DNA of 45,899 bases from Putridiphycobacter sp045110285 (lineage in GTDB: Bacteria > Bacteroidota > Bacteroidia > Flavobacteriales_D > Crocinitomicaceae): the NCBI GenBank assembly GCA_045110285.1, contig JBGCGA010000031.1, positions 1 to 45,899 of the forward strand, in the 5' to 3' direction. The notes beneath the pieces were generated by a model. The model did not search any database and was not told where the DNA came from. It saw nothing but the letters and a program-made list of their open reading frames with translations. A program made the position numbers and the translations under genes. Of the stretch, positions 8,002 through 18,400 are shown one piece after another. Every line of letters starts with the position of its first letter. The stretch's first letter is position 1.

Positions 8002-9374
8002 CTATTATTTAAAGCTTTAATTGTTTTAGAAAAAAGACTGTGGATTTCTGATTGTTTGCTATGATGACCAGCTTTAACATGCATTTGTCCGTGCGAAATT
8101 GTACCATATTGCATTGAACTATCCGAAGCATAAATTGCAGTGTTTAATATATTTTCTTCAGAAGCCGTTCCAATTAACGGATGGTTAGCATCTATCAGAA
8201 CTGCATTTAAAGGTTCACCGACTTTAAAATAATTACTTGTTTGGTTTCCCATGGCTTTTCGGCCCGCTAAAATCGATTGATTAATGGCATAATATCCGCT
8301 ATTCCCCTCAGAATTGGAAGTAAAAGTATTTCTCTGATGACTGGTTAATCGTTGTCCATAGTCTAAAATTCTTAACTCTTCAAAAGGATTTAATCCAATA
8401 TGGCTATCTGTTCCTATACTCCATTTTCCGCCGTAATTTTGGAATTTATTTAAGGGGAAAATACCATCTCCTAAATTTCCTTCAGTACTTGGGCAAAGCA
8501 CCACATTAGCTCCCGACTCAGCTATTGCATTAGTTTCATCATCTACCAAATGTGTTGCATGCACTAAGTGAAATCGATCAGACAATTCCACTTCGTTTGC
8601 CATCCACTCTACTGGTCTTTGTCCTAAATACTGAATAGAATCTTCTATTTCTTTTAATTGTTCCGAAATATGAATATGAAAGGGTAAATCTTGCGGTCCT
8701 TCTGCCGCTATGAGTTTGATGACAGATGGGTCGACCCCTCGCATGGAGTGAATGCCAATTCCAATATTTGCATGTTCATATAATTCAGTTGATTGTTGAG
8801 AGGCCTCTAATAATTTTAAATAGGCATCCATATCTTTAGAAATGAATCGCTTTTGACCTTCTGATGGTGGTTTGCCAAATCCACCGTTTTGATAAAAAAT
8901 AGGAACTAGAGTAATACCTATGCCAGCAGTTTTTGCAGCACTGACTAACCTTTCGCCCATCTCAGATAGATTCTCATAATAACTCCCATCTTTTTGATGG
9001 TGCACATAGTGAAATTCAGCAACATTGGTATATCCATGCCTTACCATTTCGGAATATAGCATAGTGGCTATCGACTCTAAATCGTCTGGCGAAACAGACA
9101 AAGCCAATCGATACATGGCTTCTCGCCAGGACCAGAAGTCATCTGTAGTTCCAATGGCATGTTTTTCTGTTAAACCTGCCATGGCATACTGAAAAGCATG
9201 TGAGTGGGCATTTTGAAAACCTGGAATAGCGTAAACATTCAACTTTACAGGCATAGCATCAATAGAGGCTATATCGCTTACACTTACAATTTTTCCATCA
9301 GCATCAGTTTGAACAAATGCCGGGCTTATCCATTTACTATTTTGTAATAATCCTTTAAACTGATACGTTTTCAT
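7998..9374 (-). CDS. hutF: Formimidoylglutamate deiminase (HutF-like amidohydrolase)
   Basis: This 458-residue amidohydrolase has the HxH metal motif in FQNAHSHAFQ, the HutF-specific DDFWSWREAMY segment just after it, a metal His in HIHISEQ, another in HLVHATHL and the catalytic Asp in GTDSHIGLNP. HutF converts N-formimidoyl-L-glutamate to N-formyl-L-glutamate and ammonia in the five-step route of histidine breakdown. hutH lies 1.2 kb upstream on the same strand, supporting the call. hutU, hutI and hutG are not seen here. The closest alternative is another member of the Atz/Trz family such as guanine deaminase, but the length and WSWRE motif favour HutF. Confidence 0.88.
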   Translation of the reverse strand: MKTYQFKGLLQNSKWISPAFVQTDADGKIVSVSDIASIDAMPVKLNVYAIPGFQNAHSHAFQYAMAGLTEKHAIGTTDDFWSWREAMYRLALSVSPDDLESIATMLYSEMVRHGYTNVAEFHYVHHQKDGSYYENLSEMGERLVSAAKTAGIGITLVPIFYQNGGFGKPPSEGQKRFISKDMDAYLKLLEASQQSTELYEHANIGIGIHSMRGVDPSVIKLIAAEGPQDLPFHIHISEQLKEIEDSIQYLGQRPVEWMANEVELSDRFHLVHATHLVDDETNAIAESGANVVLCPSTEGNLGDGIFPLNKFQNYGGKWSIGTDSHIGLNPFEELRILDYGQRLTSHQRNTFTSNSEGNSGYYAINQSILAGRKAMGNQTSNYFKVGEPLNAVLIDANHPLIGTASEENILNTAIYASDSSMQYGTISHGQMHVKAGHHSKQSEIHSLFSKTIKALNNR

Positions 9375-9419
9375 GCATTTTTTAATTGAAAATTGAATTC
9401 AAAGTTCTTGAAAACAAGT

Positions 9420-10088
9420 CTACTTTGAGAAATCAATCATTTGATATTCTATTTCGAATCCTTTTTTTACATCAAGAGTATCAAAGTTATCAATTCTAAG
9501 CTCTTTATGTACACTGTAAATTTTCCCAATCCCTTTAGCAAATACATCATATTCAATATTATGACCTATAAAACTGGTAAATTCTTGATGAGACACCACG
9601 CAGGCAGAATCAAATTTAAATCCATTTACAGCGAAAGGTTGATGAACTGACTTAAATCTACTACTCTTTTCTTCAAATTGATTGAGCGCGTTTGCATTCC
9701 ACGTTTTGGTGAGTGTTGGTGCAAAAATAAAGTCTATATATCGGCTATTTTCCTCAACTACTTCAGTTCTTGTTACTGTGTTTTTTACAGTCCACACATC
9801 TTTTATTTCCCAATCTAAGCTGTCATTCTCTCGCAGAAATCTTCTAATCTTCACAGCATCATCTCCTACTTCATCAGTAAACGATTCTGAAAAAACAGTT
9901 TTAATTTGATAGTAGTTTGTATCGTGCGCTGGCAGTAATGCCTCGTCATGAAAAATATCACGCACTTGGTACACTATCGTTAAACCAGAATCCAAGAGCA
10001 CATAATCATATCCAAAGTCAATTTCAACCTCATCTTTTTTACAAGAAAAAAATAGAATTATAATAGGTATGATAGCAACCAATTTCAT
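9420..10088 (-). CDS. Hypothetical lipoprotein between hutH and hutF
   Basis: The 222-residue product begins with a lipoprotein signal: a short hydrophobic run ending ILFFSC, with lipidated cysteine C16 followed by KKDE, which in Bacteroidetes suggests possible surface exposure. The rest is beta-rich and lacks a motif I recognise. Its start directly abuts the stop of the upstream membrane protein gene, so the two are co-translated. It lies in the hut-like run of genes but nothing links it to histidine by sequence. Confidence 0.7.
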   Translation of the reverse strand: MKLVAIIPIIILFFSCKKDEVEIDFGYDYVLLDSGLTIVYQVRDIFHDEALLPAHDTNYYQIKTVFSESFTDEVGDDAVKIRRFLRENDSLDWEIKDVWTVKNTVTRTEVVEENSRYIDFIFAPTLTKTWNANALNQFEEKSSRFKSVHQPFAVNGFKFDSACVVSHQEFTSFIGHNIEYDVFAKGIGKIYSVHKELRIDNFDTLDVKKGFEIEYQMIDFSK

Positions 10089-10610
10089 TTAAGCCGTCAT
10101 TCTTTTTAAATTAACTGCATACATAATAATAAAAGCCAATGAAATAATTGCAGCACCTTGAATACTAGACACGCCCAAAAAGTAGGCAGAAATGCCAAGA
10201 GCAATCACCGAGTATAAAATATACAAGTAAAAACCATTTCTTTTTAAAATATACATCAGATACACTGCCATTCCGCCAACCACTATGGCAAGGAAATTAC
10301 CTAAATATATTTGCTCAAAGTTTTCAACTGTTTTTTCGAGAACAATAATACTTTGTTCAACCGCCGTTCTGGCTATATTATCCCAAAATGAACTTCCTGT
10401 TATTTTAGCCTTAGCATCTTCTGATAAACTGATGCTTTCGAGCACTTTTTCTCTGCCTCCTATGTATCCAAAAACAACCGAAAATAACTCAAGACCAATA
10501 TAAACCCACGATAAAATACAAAGCACTTTTAAAAATGTACCTCTTCTGTCTTCAATTGTCATGTTAGCCTCATCATTCCAGGGCTCAACTTCTTGTTTGT
10601 TTTCGCTCAT
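10089..10610 (-). CDS. Hypothetical membrane protein
   Basis: This 173-residue protein has a polar N-terminus (~24 residues), a first hydrophobic helix (about 28-50), an amphipathic 60-residue loop and then three helices in the last 70 residues. No known motif. It starts 1 bp after the hutH stop and its stop abuts the next lipoprotein, so it belongs to the hutH-hutF transcript. A transport role for histidine is not supported: it is too small for known permeases. Confidence 0.65.
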   Translation of the reverse strand: MSENKQEVEPWNDEANMTIEDRRGTFLKVLCILSWVYIGLELFSVVFGYIGGREKVLESISLSEDAKAKITGSSFWDNIARTAVEQSIIVLEKTVENFEQIYLGNFLAIVVGGMAVYLMYILKRNGFYLYILYSVIALGISAYFLGVSSIQGAAIISLAFIIMYAVNLKRMTA

Positions 10611-10611
10611 T

Positions 10612-12093
10612 TTAAAAATTTATGTTCTCAATAAAGGTAATTGATTTTTTTATTTCAGGGTGCATGTATTTGTCATCTTGCACGACCGGTACATTTTGAC
10701 GGAATTTATCAACAAAGTTTTGAATGGTTGCACTCGATTTCAAAGGTTCACGATACGACAGTGCTTGTGATGCATTAAACAGCTCAATACCGAGTATCAT
10801 TTTAAGGTTTTCAATAATGTTAAAACATTTTGTTGCGGCATTGGCCCCCATACTCACATGATCTTCTTGCCCGTTTGAGGATTCAATAGAATCAACAGAC
10901 GCTGGTGTTGCAAACTGCTTATTTTGACTGACAATTGATGCAGCAGTGTACTGAGGAATCATAAATCCAGAATTTAGTCCTGGGTTTTTAACAAGAAATG
11001 CCGGCAATCCTCTCTCTCCGCCTATTAATTGGTAGGTTCTACGTTCCGAAATATTCCCTAATTCAGCCATTGCAATGGCCAAAAAGTCTAAAGTAATGGC
11101 CAATGGTTGACCGTGGAAATTACCAGCAGATACAATTTCATCTTCATCAGGGAAAATGGTAGGATTGTCAGTCACCGCATTAATTTCACGCTCAAATATG
11201 GTTTTGGCATGGGCAATGGCATCTTTTGTTGCGCCGTGAACCTGAGGAATACATCTAAAACTATATGGATCCTGCACATGCTCCTTAGGTTGCGCAATAA
11301 TCTCGCTTCCTACCAATAATTCACGAATCATTTTTGCAGTTACAATCTGTCCAACTTGATTACGAATGCCATTCACATTTTCGTTAAACGGGTTGATTCT
11401 TGCATCAAAACCGTCAATTGAAACGCAAGCAATCATATCTCCAACCATTGACAGTTTTTCTGCTTGAATGATATTCCAAGTTCCGTAAGCACTCATAAAT
11501 TGAGTTCCATTTAACAAAGCCAGTCCTTCTTTTGATTGAAGGGTGATGGGTGCCCAACCCATTTTTTGAAGCATTTTATCAGAGGCGACTTTTTGCCCCT
11601 TAAAGTACACCTCACCTTCTCCAAATAACGGCAAAGCCAGGTGCGCCAATGGTGCTAAATCGCCTGAAGCACCCAATGACCCCAATTGATACACCACCGG
11701 TATAATATCGTGATTGTAAAAATCGATTAAACGTTGAACTGTCAGTAATTGAACACCTGAATGCCCATATGACAAGCCTTGAACCTTTAATAATATCATT
11801 AATTTAACAATGGCTTTTGGTACCTCATTTCCCAATCCACAGGCATGAGAAATCACTAGATTTTTTTGTAATTGGCTTAGTTCCGATTTTGAAACTACGG
11901 TATTACACAATGAGCCGAAACCTGTATTAATACCATAATGAACAGCATCAGTTTCCGAAATTTTGTCAAGATATGCTCTACACTTATTAACCTTAGCAGC
12001 CGAGTTTGAACTGAGTTCAATGGTTGCATTCGACTGGATTAATTCCTTTAATTTATCGATTGATAAAAATTGATCGTCAATGATGTGTTTCAT
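10612..12093 (-). CDS. hutH: Histidine ammonia-lyase
   Basis: At 493 residues it has the usual HutH length. The Ala-Ser-Gly triad that cyclises to the MIO cofactor is at A142-S143-G144 in LGASGDLAPLAH, and the catalytic tyrosine is in HYGINTGFG (Y53). The enzyme deaminates L-histidine to urocanate, the first step of histidine degradation. The ATG at 12093 is the natural start. It is 87 bp downstream of hisS in the same direction and is followed directly by two unknown genes and hutF. Related phenylalanine and tyrosine lyases are possible but hutF nearby makes histidine the likely substrate. Confidence 0.94.
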   Translation of the reverse strand: MKHIIDDQFLSIDKLKELIQSNATIELSSNSAAKVNKCRAYLDKISETDAVHYGINTGFGSLCNTVVSKSELSQLQKNLVISHACGLGNEVPKAIVKLMILLKVQGLSYGHSGVQLLTVQRLIDFYNHDIIPVVYQLGSLGASGDLAPLAHLALPLFGEGEVYFKGQKVASDKMLQKMGWAPITLQSKEGLALLNGTQFMSAYGTWNIIQAEKLSMVGDMIACVSIDGFDARINPFNENVNGIRNQVGQIVTAKMIRELLVGSEIIAQPKEHVQDPYSFRCIPQVHGATKDAIAHAKTIFEREINAVTDNPTIFPDEDEIVSAGNFHGQPLAITLDFLAIAMAELGNISERRTYQLIGGERGLPAFLVKNPGLNSGFMIPQYTAASIVSQNKQFATPASVDSIESSNGQEDHVSMGANAATKCFNIIENLKMILGIELFNASQALSYREPLKSSATIQNFVDKFRQNVPVVQDDKYMHPEIKKSITFIENINF

Positions 12094-12179
12094 GTTTAAT
12101 AGTTGTTTTTCATTGCCGCATAGAATTTATAATTTGCAATCACCTTCATGAGAGAGATTAGCGTTCTATGCTCACTGCA

Positions 12180-13553
12180 TTAAATAGTATTTAAATATTG
12201 TTTAAAATCATCATAATCAGCACTAAACTGTTCTCCTGAACTCATGTTCTTATAAGAAATAGATTGGTCGGCTATTTCATTTTCTCCAATCATGACGACA
12301 ATAGGAATATTTTTATCATCCGCAAACTTCATTTGCTTTTTCATTTTTGCTGAAGAAGGATAAACCTCAGTTGGAATTCCATCTTTTCGCAGTTTAGCTG
12401 CCAGCTTCATACTATGCAATTGCTCATTTTCCCCAAAATTTACAAACAGCACTTTGGTAGATGTGGATAATTGTGATGGAAATAAATTTAACTCTTCTAA
12501 CACATCATAAATTCGATCTGCCCCAAACGAGACACCAACTCCTGACATACCAGACAATCCAAACAATTCAGTCAAATTATCGTATCGGCCACCACCGCAA
12601 ATACTTCCCATTTTCACTTCATTGGTAAGCACTTCAAAAATAGCACCTGTGTAGTAGCTTAATCCCCTTGCCAGTGTTACTTCAAATTCTAATTTTGCTT
12701 TTCCTAAACCCAGTTCCTCAACAGTATTTACTACAAATTCTAGTTCTTCTACTCCTTTCATTCCAATTTCAGAGGAAGACAGAAAAGCTTTAATTTTTGA
12801 AATTTTTTCCGAATTGCTTCCGGCAAAATCAAATAGCGGACTTATTTTTTCGATAGCAGCATCACTAATCCCTCTTTCTTTCAATTCTTTTGTAACACCA
12901 TCAACACCTATCTTATCTAGTTTATCGAGTGCCACAGTCATCTCAACCAACTTATCGGTTTCTCCACACACTTCAGCAATTCCAGTTAAGATTTTTCGAT
13001 TATTAAATTTAATTGAAAAGTCAGTTAAGCCTAAATTGGTTAAAACTTGATCAAATATTTGGATCAACTCCACTTCGTATACCAATGAGTCGCTTCCAAC
13101 TACATCTACATCACATTGATAAAACTCTCTATACCGTCCTCTTTGCGGACGGTCTGCACGCCAAACTGGTTGAATTTGATACCTTTTAAATGGAAACGAT
13201 AAATCGTTTTGATGTTGTACAACAAATCTTGCAAAGGGCACAGTTAAATCGTAACGAAGGGCTTTATCTGAAATTGAATTGGCAAATTTTGGTAATTGAC
13301 CGCTTTCCAAAGCAGTTTGATCAGCCCCTTTTAATTTATCACCTGAATTCAACACTCGAAATATTAACCGATCCCCTTCTTCTCCGTACTTCCCCATTAA
13401 AGTCTCGGTTTTTTCCATTGTGGGGGTTTCAATCCCTGCAAATCCATACGTTTTAAAAACGTTTGTAATGCTGTTAAATATATATTGGCGTTTGGCCATG
13501 GTGTTGGGCAAAAAATCTCTTGTCCCCTTAACAATGCTAGCTTTGCTGCTCAT
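12180..13553 (-). CDS. hisS: Histidyl-tRNA synthetase
   Basis: A class II aminoacyl-tRNA synthetase of 457 residues from the ATG at 13553. Seen in order: N-terminal KGTRDFLP, motif 2 around RYREFYQCDVDVVG, the histidine-specific ARGLSYYTG, motif 3 in GVGVSFGADRIYDVL and a C-terminal anticodon-binding domain. It charges tRNA-His. A longer reading from a TTG at 13580 is unlikely because that codon lies upstream of a promoter box at 13570-13577. Its position before hutH places histidine use and histidine breakdown side by side. Confidence 0.96.
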   Translation of the reverse strand: MSSKASIVKGTRDFLPNTMAKRQYIFNSITNVFKTYGFAGIETPTMEKTETLMGKYGEEGDRLIFRVLNSGDKLKGADQTALESGQLPKFANSISDKALRYDLTVPFARFVVQHQNDLSFPFKRYQIQPVWRADRPQRGRYREFYQCDVDVVGSDSLVYEVELIQIFDQVLTNLGLTDFSIKFNNRKILTGIAEVCGETDKLVEMTVALDKLDKIGVDGVTKELKERGISDAAIEKISPLFDFAGSNSEKISKIKAFLSSSEIGMKGVEELEFVVNTVEELGLGKAKLEFEVTLARGLSYYTGAIFEVLTNEVKMGSICGGGRYDNLTELFGLSGMSGVGVSFGADRIYDVLEELNLFPSQLSTSTKVLFVNFGENEQLHSMKLAAKLRKDGIPTEVYPSSAKMKKQMKFADDKNIPIVVMIGENEIADQSISYKNMSSGEQFSADYDDFKQYLNTI

Positions 13554-13569
13554 GCTAATAATTTTGGAA

Positions 13570-13577
13570 CAAAAATA
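13570..13577 (-). promoter_or_regulatory. -7 box TATTTTTG for hisS
   Basis: The minus strand reads TATTTTTG (TAnnTTTG) 16 bp before the hisS ATG at 13553. It decides the start: transcription would begin below the upstream TTG codon. I see no clear -33 element. Confidence 0.5.
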
Positions 13578-13677
13578 CAATTTTGTTTGAATTGATAGCT
13601 ATCTTTCCTTGCCTCTATTAATGGTCTCAAGTCAATAAATAAAGAGTACATTTATTAAATATTTCAAGTGATTTTCA

Positions 13678-14394
13678 ATGGATATATTCGTTCATATGCC
13701 AATAGCTGCTCCGGTTTTATTTATTGCGTCCGCTATTTATTGCATAATACTGTTTTACTGGATAGCTCTGGGATCTAGTCTACCACAATCAAAACTTGTT
13801 GCTGTAAAACTGGTAGCTGTAGTTCTAGTTTGGGTAATTTTACAAATTATATTGACTAGTTCAGGAGTCTACATTAAACATATGAATGCCCTACCTCCTA
13901 AAATTGTGCAATATGGAGTACTTCCTCTGGTGGCAATGCTAATTTTTGTTTTTAACAATAAGCGGACAAAACAGTTTATTGACAGCTTGCCACAACAACG
14001 GGTTATAGCCATCCATTTGGTAAGGATTGTAGTAGAAATGGGCTTGTATTATGTGTATGTAGGAAAGAAGATTCCACAAATTATGACTTTTGCAGGACAA
14101 AATTTTGATATTCTGGCGGGACTGACCACTCCCTTCATCATTTATGGTTTGTACAAAAAGAAGTTAAATGGTAAAGTAGTTTTACTTTGGAACATTATTA
14201 GTCTAGGCCTATTATGCTACATCATAATACTGGCTTTTTTATGTGCTCCAAGTCCACTTCAGCAACTGGCTTTTGATCAACCCAATATTGCAATTTTTAT
14301 GAATCCATATAGTTTATTACCTACCTTTATTGTCCCAATGGTAATTTTTATGCATTTGGTATCCATCAGACAATTAATAAAAAAACATGATTAA
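13678..14394 (+). CDS. Hypothetical polytopic membrane protein
   Basis: The 238-residue protein has about seven hydrophobic helices (roughly 10-32, 42-64, 78-93, 110-130, 143-158, 168-190, 210-230) and short loops, with a basic C-terminus (RQLIKKHD) predicted inside. I recognise no family motif. It stands alone, divergent from hisS and followed by 186 bp without a gene before the next ORF. Confidence 0.65.
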   Translation: MDIFVHMPIAAPVLFIASAIYCIILFYWIALGSSLPQSKLVAVKLVAVVLVWVILQIILTSSGVYIKHMNALPPKIVQYGVLPLVAMLIFVFNNKRTKQFIDSLPQQRVIAIHLVRIVVEMGLYYVYVGKKIPQIMTFAGQNFDILAGLTTPFIIYGLYKKKLNGKVVLLWNIISLGLLCYIIILAFLCAPSPLQQLAFDQPNIAIFMNPYSLLPTFIVPMVIFMHLVSIRQLIKKHD

Positions 14395-14580
14395 ATGGAC
14401 ATTTTTTTGAAGTATTGATTTTGATGACAAACTTATCTTGCGGAGTATTTCACAGTCGAGTAGTCATATCCAACAAACAGAAGTTTAACAAGTTGTAACA
14501 ATGCTGAGAATAAAGTTTTTTTCCAAAAATTCTGTTTTGGAACACTATTTGATAACTGTGAATCAAACTTATATTCCCAA

Positions 14581-15396
14581 ATGATTCATCACAAATTACT
14601 GCTAATAATTGTTCTAGTTTTTTCGTTCCATAATACAAACTTTAGCCAATCAAAAATAGTAGATTACGTGGCACCAACTAAAATTGGTGAAACAATAAAA
14701 ATACAATCGACAATACTCAAAGAAACTAGAGCCATCAACCTATATCTACCAAAAGGTTATGAGAGTGATAGCGTTACAAAATTTCCAATTATATATGTTC
14801 TTGACAGTGATATGAAGGATGATTTTACTCATGTGGCGGGAATTGTACAGTATGGTTCAAAGTCATGGGTTAATATTGTGCCAAAATCTATTGTAGTTGG
14901 CCTACCTAATTCTCATAAAAACAGAGATTTTGTAGCAAAAAAAAATGAACAGTATTCGTATTCAGGAGGTTCAGGAAATTTTATGAATTTTATTGAATTT
15001 GAACTGATACCTTTTTTTGAAAAGAACTTTAGAACGCTAGAAAACCGTACTATAATTGGCAAAACATTGGGTGGTTTATTTGTAGGAGAATTATTAATGA
15101 CCAGACCACATTTATTTACTAATTTTATTTTACTTAGTCCTACTTTATCATGGGACAATTCTGCTATTCTAAAAGTAGAACCAAAACTTTGCCTGAGTAA
15201 AAAAACAGTATACATTGGTGTTGGTGAGGAATCTAAACTGCATGATCTTTCAGCCAAAAAGTTTTATTTAAAATTTAAGAACATGAATGTCAACAGTATA
15301 ACCCTCCACTACAAAATGTTTGAAGAATTTAACAGATCAAACATCATGTTTACTGGTACTTATAATGCGTTTACAATTATATTTAGCAAGCAGTAA
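14581..15396 (+). CDS. Alpha/beta-hydrolase-fold (esterase D/IroE-like) secreted protein, apparently lacking catalytic residues
   Basis: A signal peptide (about 1-23, ending NFSQS) precedes a putative-esterase domain with the typical RAINLYLPKGY and FPIIYVLDSD segments. Where active relatives have G-x-S-x-G-G, this protein reads GKTLGG (160-165), with Thr162 instead of the nucleophile serine. Near the C-terminus, where relatives have a catalytic His followed by a serine, it reads EEFNRSN with Asn251 at the expected His position. The reading frame is otherwise intact, so it is more likely a non-catalytic relative than a broken gene. The assignment of the His position is by eye and less sure than the Ser position. 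Confidence 0.75.
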   Translation: MIHHKLLLIIVLVFSFHNTNFSQSKIVDYVAPTKIGETIKIQSTILKETRAINLYLPKGYESDSVTKFPIIYVLDSDMKDDFTHVAGIVQYGSKSWVNIVPKSIVVGLPNSHKNRDFVAKKNEQYSYSGGSGNFMNFIEFELIPFFEKNFRTLENRTIIGKTLGGLFVGELLMTRPHLFTNFILLSPTLSWDNSAILKVEPKLCLSKKTVYIGVGEESKLHDLSAKKFYLKFKNMNVNSITLHYKMFEEFNRSNIMFTGTYNAFTIIFSKQ

Positions 15397-15407
15397 GTGA
15401 AAAATTT

Positions 15408-18400
15408 TTAACGCAGCACGTTGACAGTTCCGTACTCAGTGACCGTTTGATCAACAGTAATTAACTGATAGTCGATTTTCCAAGCGTAAACACCCATTTG
15501 TACTTGGTTTCCAACGTAGGTTCCATCCCATCCAACTTGAGGGTCTTTTGAAACAAATACTATCTCACCATTCCGATTATAAATTGTTAACTGATAAGTA
15601 TAAAGATTGTAACCCGCCGTCATTACAGGTAAAAACATATCATTCGGTCCGCTCCTATTTGGTGTAAAACTATTGGGAACATAAAAAATTAATTCGTCGA
15701 ATATTTTAATATTTTGTGTCACCATATCAGTGCAGTTTCCACTGCTACTTGTAGCTGCCAAACTTACACTGTATACATTTGCAATTGAAGGGAAAGTAAA
15801 ATTTGGATCCTCATCAACACTTGCTCCCAAACCGCTATTAAAATCCCACACAAAATCAGATGCACCAGTTGATTCATTTTTAAATTGAACCTCGTTTAAT
15901 TTTACCGTAACAGTGCCTGGAGAATAAGAGAATGACGCTTTTGGTGATTGTTCTACATTTATGAAGTCAGACATTAAAATTGAATTTTCGCAACCGAAAC
16001 TTGAGAAAACTAACAATTCTACATCAAAAACTCCAGCATCATACTTATGAAAAATTGTCCCGCAAGTTTCTTTAACAGTCCCGTCTCCCAAATCCCAGAT
16101 ACAATTACTGATATTATTATCTTGGGCATGCGAAAGGGACACTTCAAAAGGACTGCAACCTTCCAATGGACTCTCATTAATGATGGCCTCAGGAATTGGG
16201 TGAATAATTAAATTTTGATTTATTGAATCTGTACAACCTTGCTCAGAACTAGCAACTAATGTTACTTGGTAGGTACCAGCATTGGTATAAATAACGGCAG
16301 GTGGGTTTTCTAAAGTTGAATTTATATTATTTTCAAAGCTCCAATTTTGGCTAATGCTGCCAATACTGATGCTCGAATTGTTTACTGCTTGAATCAATTC
16401 ATTTTGGCAATCATCTTCAATATAAAATTCGGCTATTGGTGCTGGGGAAATTGTAATTAAACTATCCAATGTATCTTTACAACCCTGATCAGACTCAACA
16501 ATTAACTCTATGGTGTAAGTGTGTGGCAAATCGTACTGATGTGTTGTGTTTTGATTACTTGAACTGTTTCCATCTCCAAACTGCCAATCATAATTGTCAA
16601 TAGTACCTCCTGAAACTACACTAAAATCGGTAAAAGAAATAGTTTCATTTTGGCAGTAATTTAAAACCTGAAAATTAGCAGTAGGGTTTGGATGAATAGT
16701 AATTTGCTGGCTAATTGAATCTAAACAGCCATTCGTATTTTCAACAAGCAATTTAACATTATAAATTCCAGCTTGTTGATAGCTATGTTCCGGGTTTTCA
16801 ATTGTACTTTGGATTTGATCACCAAAACTCCACAAATAAGTTGATATAGTAGAAGGTAAAACAGTTGTACTAGCATTTGTGAAATTGATGAGATCATTTT
16901 CACAATTCGATACATTATATAAAAAGTTTGGCTGAGAACCAGGAACTAAATTTATTACAAATACCATGGTATCTGAACACCCTTTATTGGTTTCTACAAT
17001 AAATTCAACTTTATAAAATCCAAAGGCTGAATATTTTTTGACGGGATTTTGTACTGAAGATGTGGTAAGGTCGCCAAAACCCCATTCATAACTCGATACT
17101 TGACTCGGTGCTAGCACCATTGTTAAATCATTAAAATAAAGAGAGTCGGTTCCACATACTAATACGGTGTCTCCTTCTGCGGGCTGATAAAATGTTCCAT
17201 TATTGGAAAATTCAATTGCTGGTTCAGGAATAGAAAAAACATCAATTGGAGCCACAACACTATCTCTGCATCCGTTATTACCCACAACTACAAATTTAGA
17301 ATTGTAAGAACCAGGCAATACAAATTGCTTAGCTGTAAATAAACTATTTTGAGGCGCAGAACCATCTTGAAAATCAAAAAAAGAATTAACAATAGGAATA
17401 GTGGACTGATCCACAGAACCAAATAATAATGTCTCCTCTCCAACGCAAATAGAATCAGAAGTGACAATTAAACTAGGATTTAGAGGAGAAGTATAATCAT
17501 ATTCTATTCTGCGACAAATACCATTATTGGTATAAGTAATTGCATAATCTCCAAACGGATAATTAAATAAGTTTATTAAGGAGTCAGTTTCGCCTGGCAG
17601 AGCAATCCCGTCCTTATACCATTGATAATTCGAACTATTAATAATATTCATGCTCAAAACAGCATCTCCTGTACAAAAGGAACCCTGTAGAGAAACTCCG
17701 CTAAATAAGCTCGATTCATTTAATGTTAGTGCATCTAGATAATAATTCCCATATCCAGTCGTATTGCAAGTTGGACCTAAACTAATAGCATTAATATTAA
17801 CTGATGGCGTAAATGTTAAGGTCACCTGCTGCCATGCACCGTCAGTTGTGTGCGTTACGCTTTGAGAACTTAAAAGTTGCCATCCATTTACAGCACTAGG
17901 ACAGTCATTGTCATTCCATGGAAGGCTGGTGCAATTTGTTGCCCCAAACAATCCTATATCGGTAGCAGGATCTCCAAGGCCCCAGGCGGTATAGAAGGAT
18001 ATTGAATACGAAGCACCGGCAATCAAAGACCCTGATAAACAGGCTCCTGCATATTCCTTTGTAAAACTTTGAGAATAGTACCCAACATATCCAGTACCAT
18101 TGCCAGTTATGGGAGCTTGGGGAGGAGAATTCCACGCAATATGTGTCCAGCCACACAGATCGAAATGATCGGTTGTAGCAGTTGATGCTTGAATCCATGA
18201 GTTCAAACACACCATATCATCAAATGGAGAAGGACAACAAATGTTATTTTCGAATGAAGGATTTGGAATTAGTGAACTCGGAACAATCGTTTGTTCTTGG
18301 CAGAAACACTCAGAGATGTCATTCAGGTCAACTAATCCGTCCCCATCATCATCAATGCCATTATTACAAATTTCCTGAGAAACAGAAAACTTTACAATCA

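Noticed and set aside
12118..12171. Inverted repeat GCATAGAA/TTCTATGC in the hisS-hutH gap, considered as an operator or terminator.
   Set aside because: Arms are only 8 bp with a 38-bp loop, there is no T-run, and such a repeat is expected by chance in AT-rich DNA.
13554..13580. A longer hisS starting with TTG at 13580.
   Set aside because: The codon lies upstream of the TATTTTTG box and the added residues do not match HisS proteins.
14395..14580. The 186-bp gap as a place for a tRNA or small RNA.
   Set aside because: No T-loop GTTC-type sequence, cloverleaf or terminator-like hairpin is visible; it looks like ordinary AT-rich spacer.
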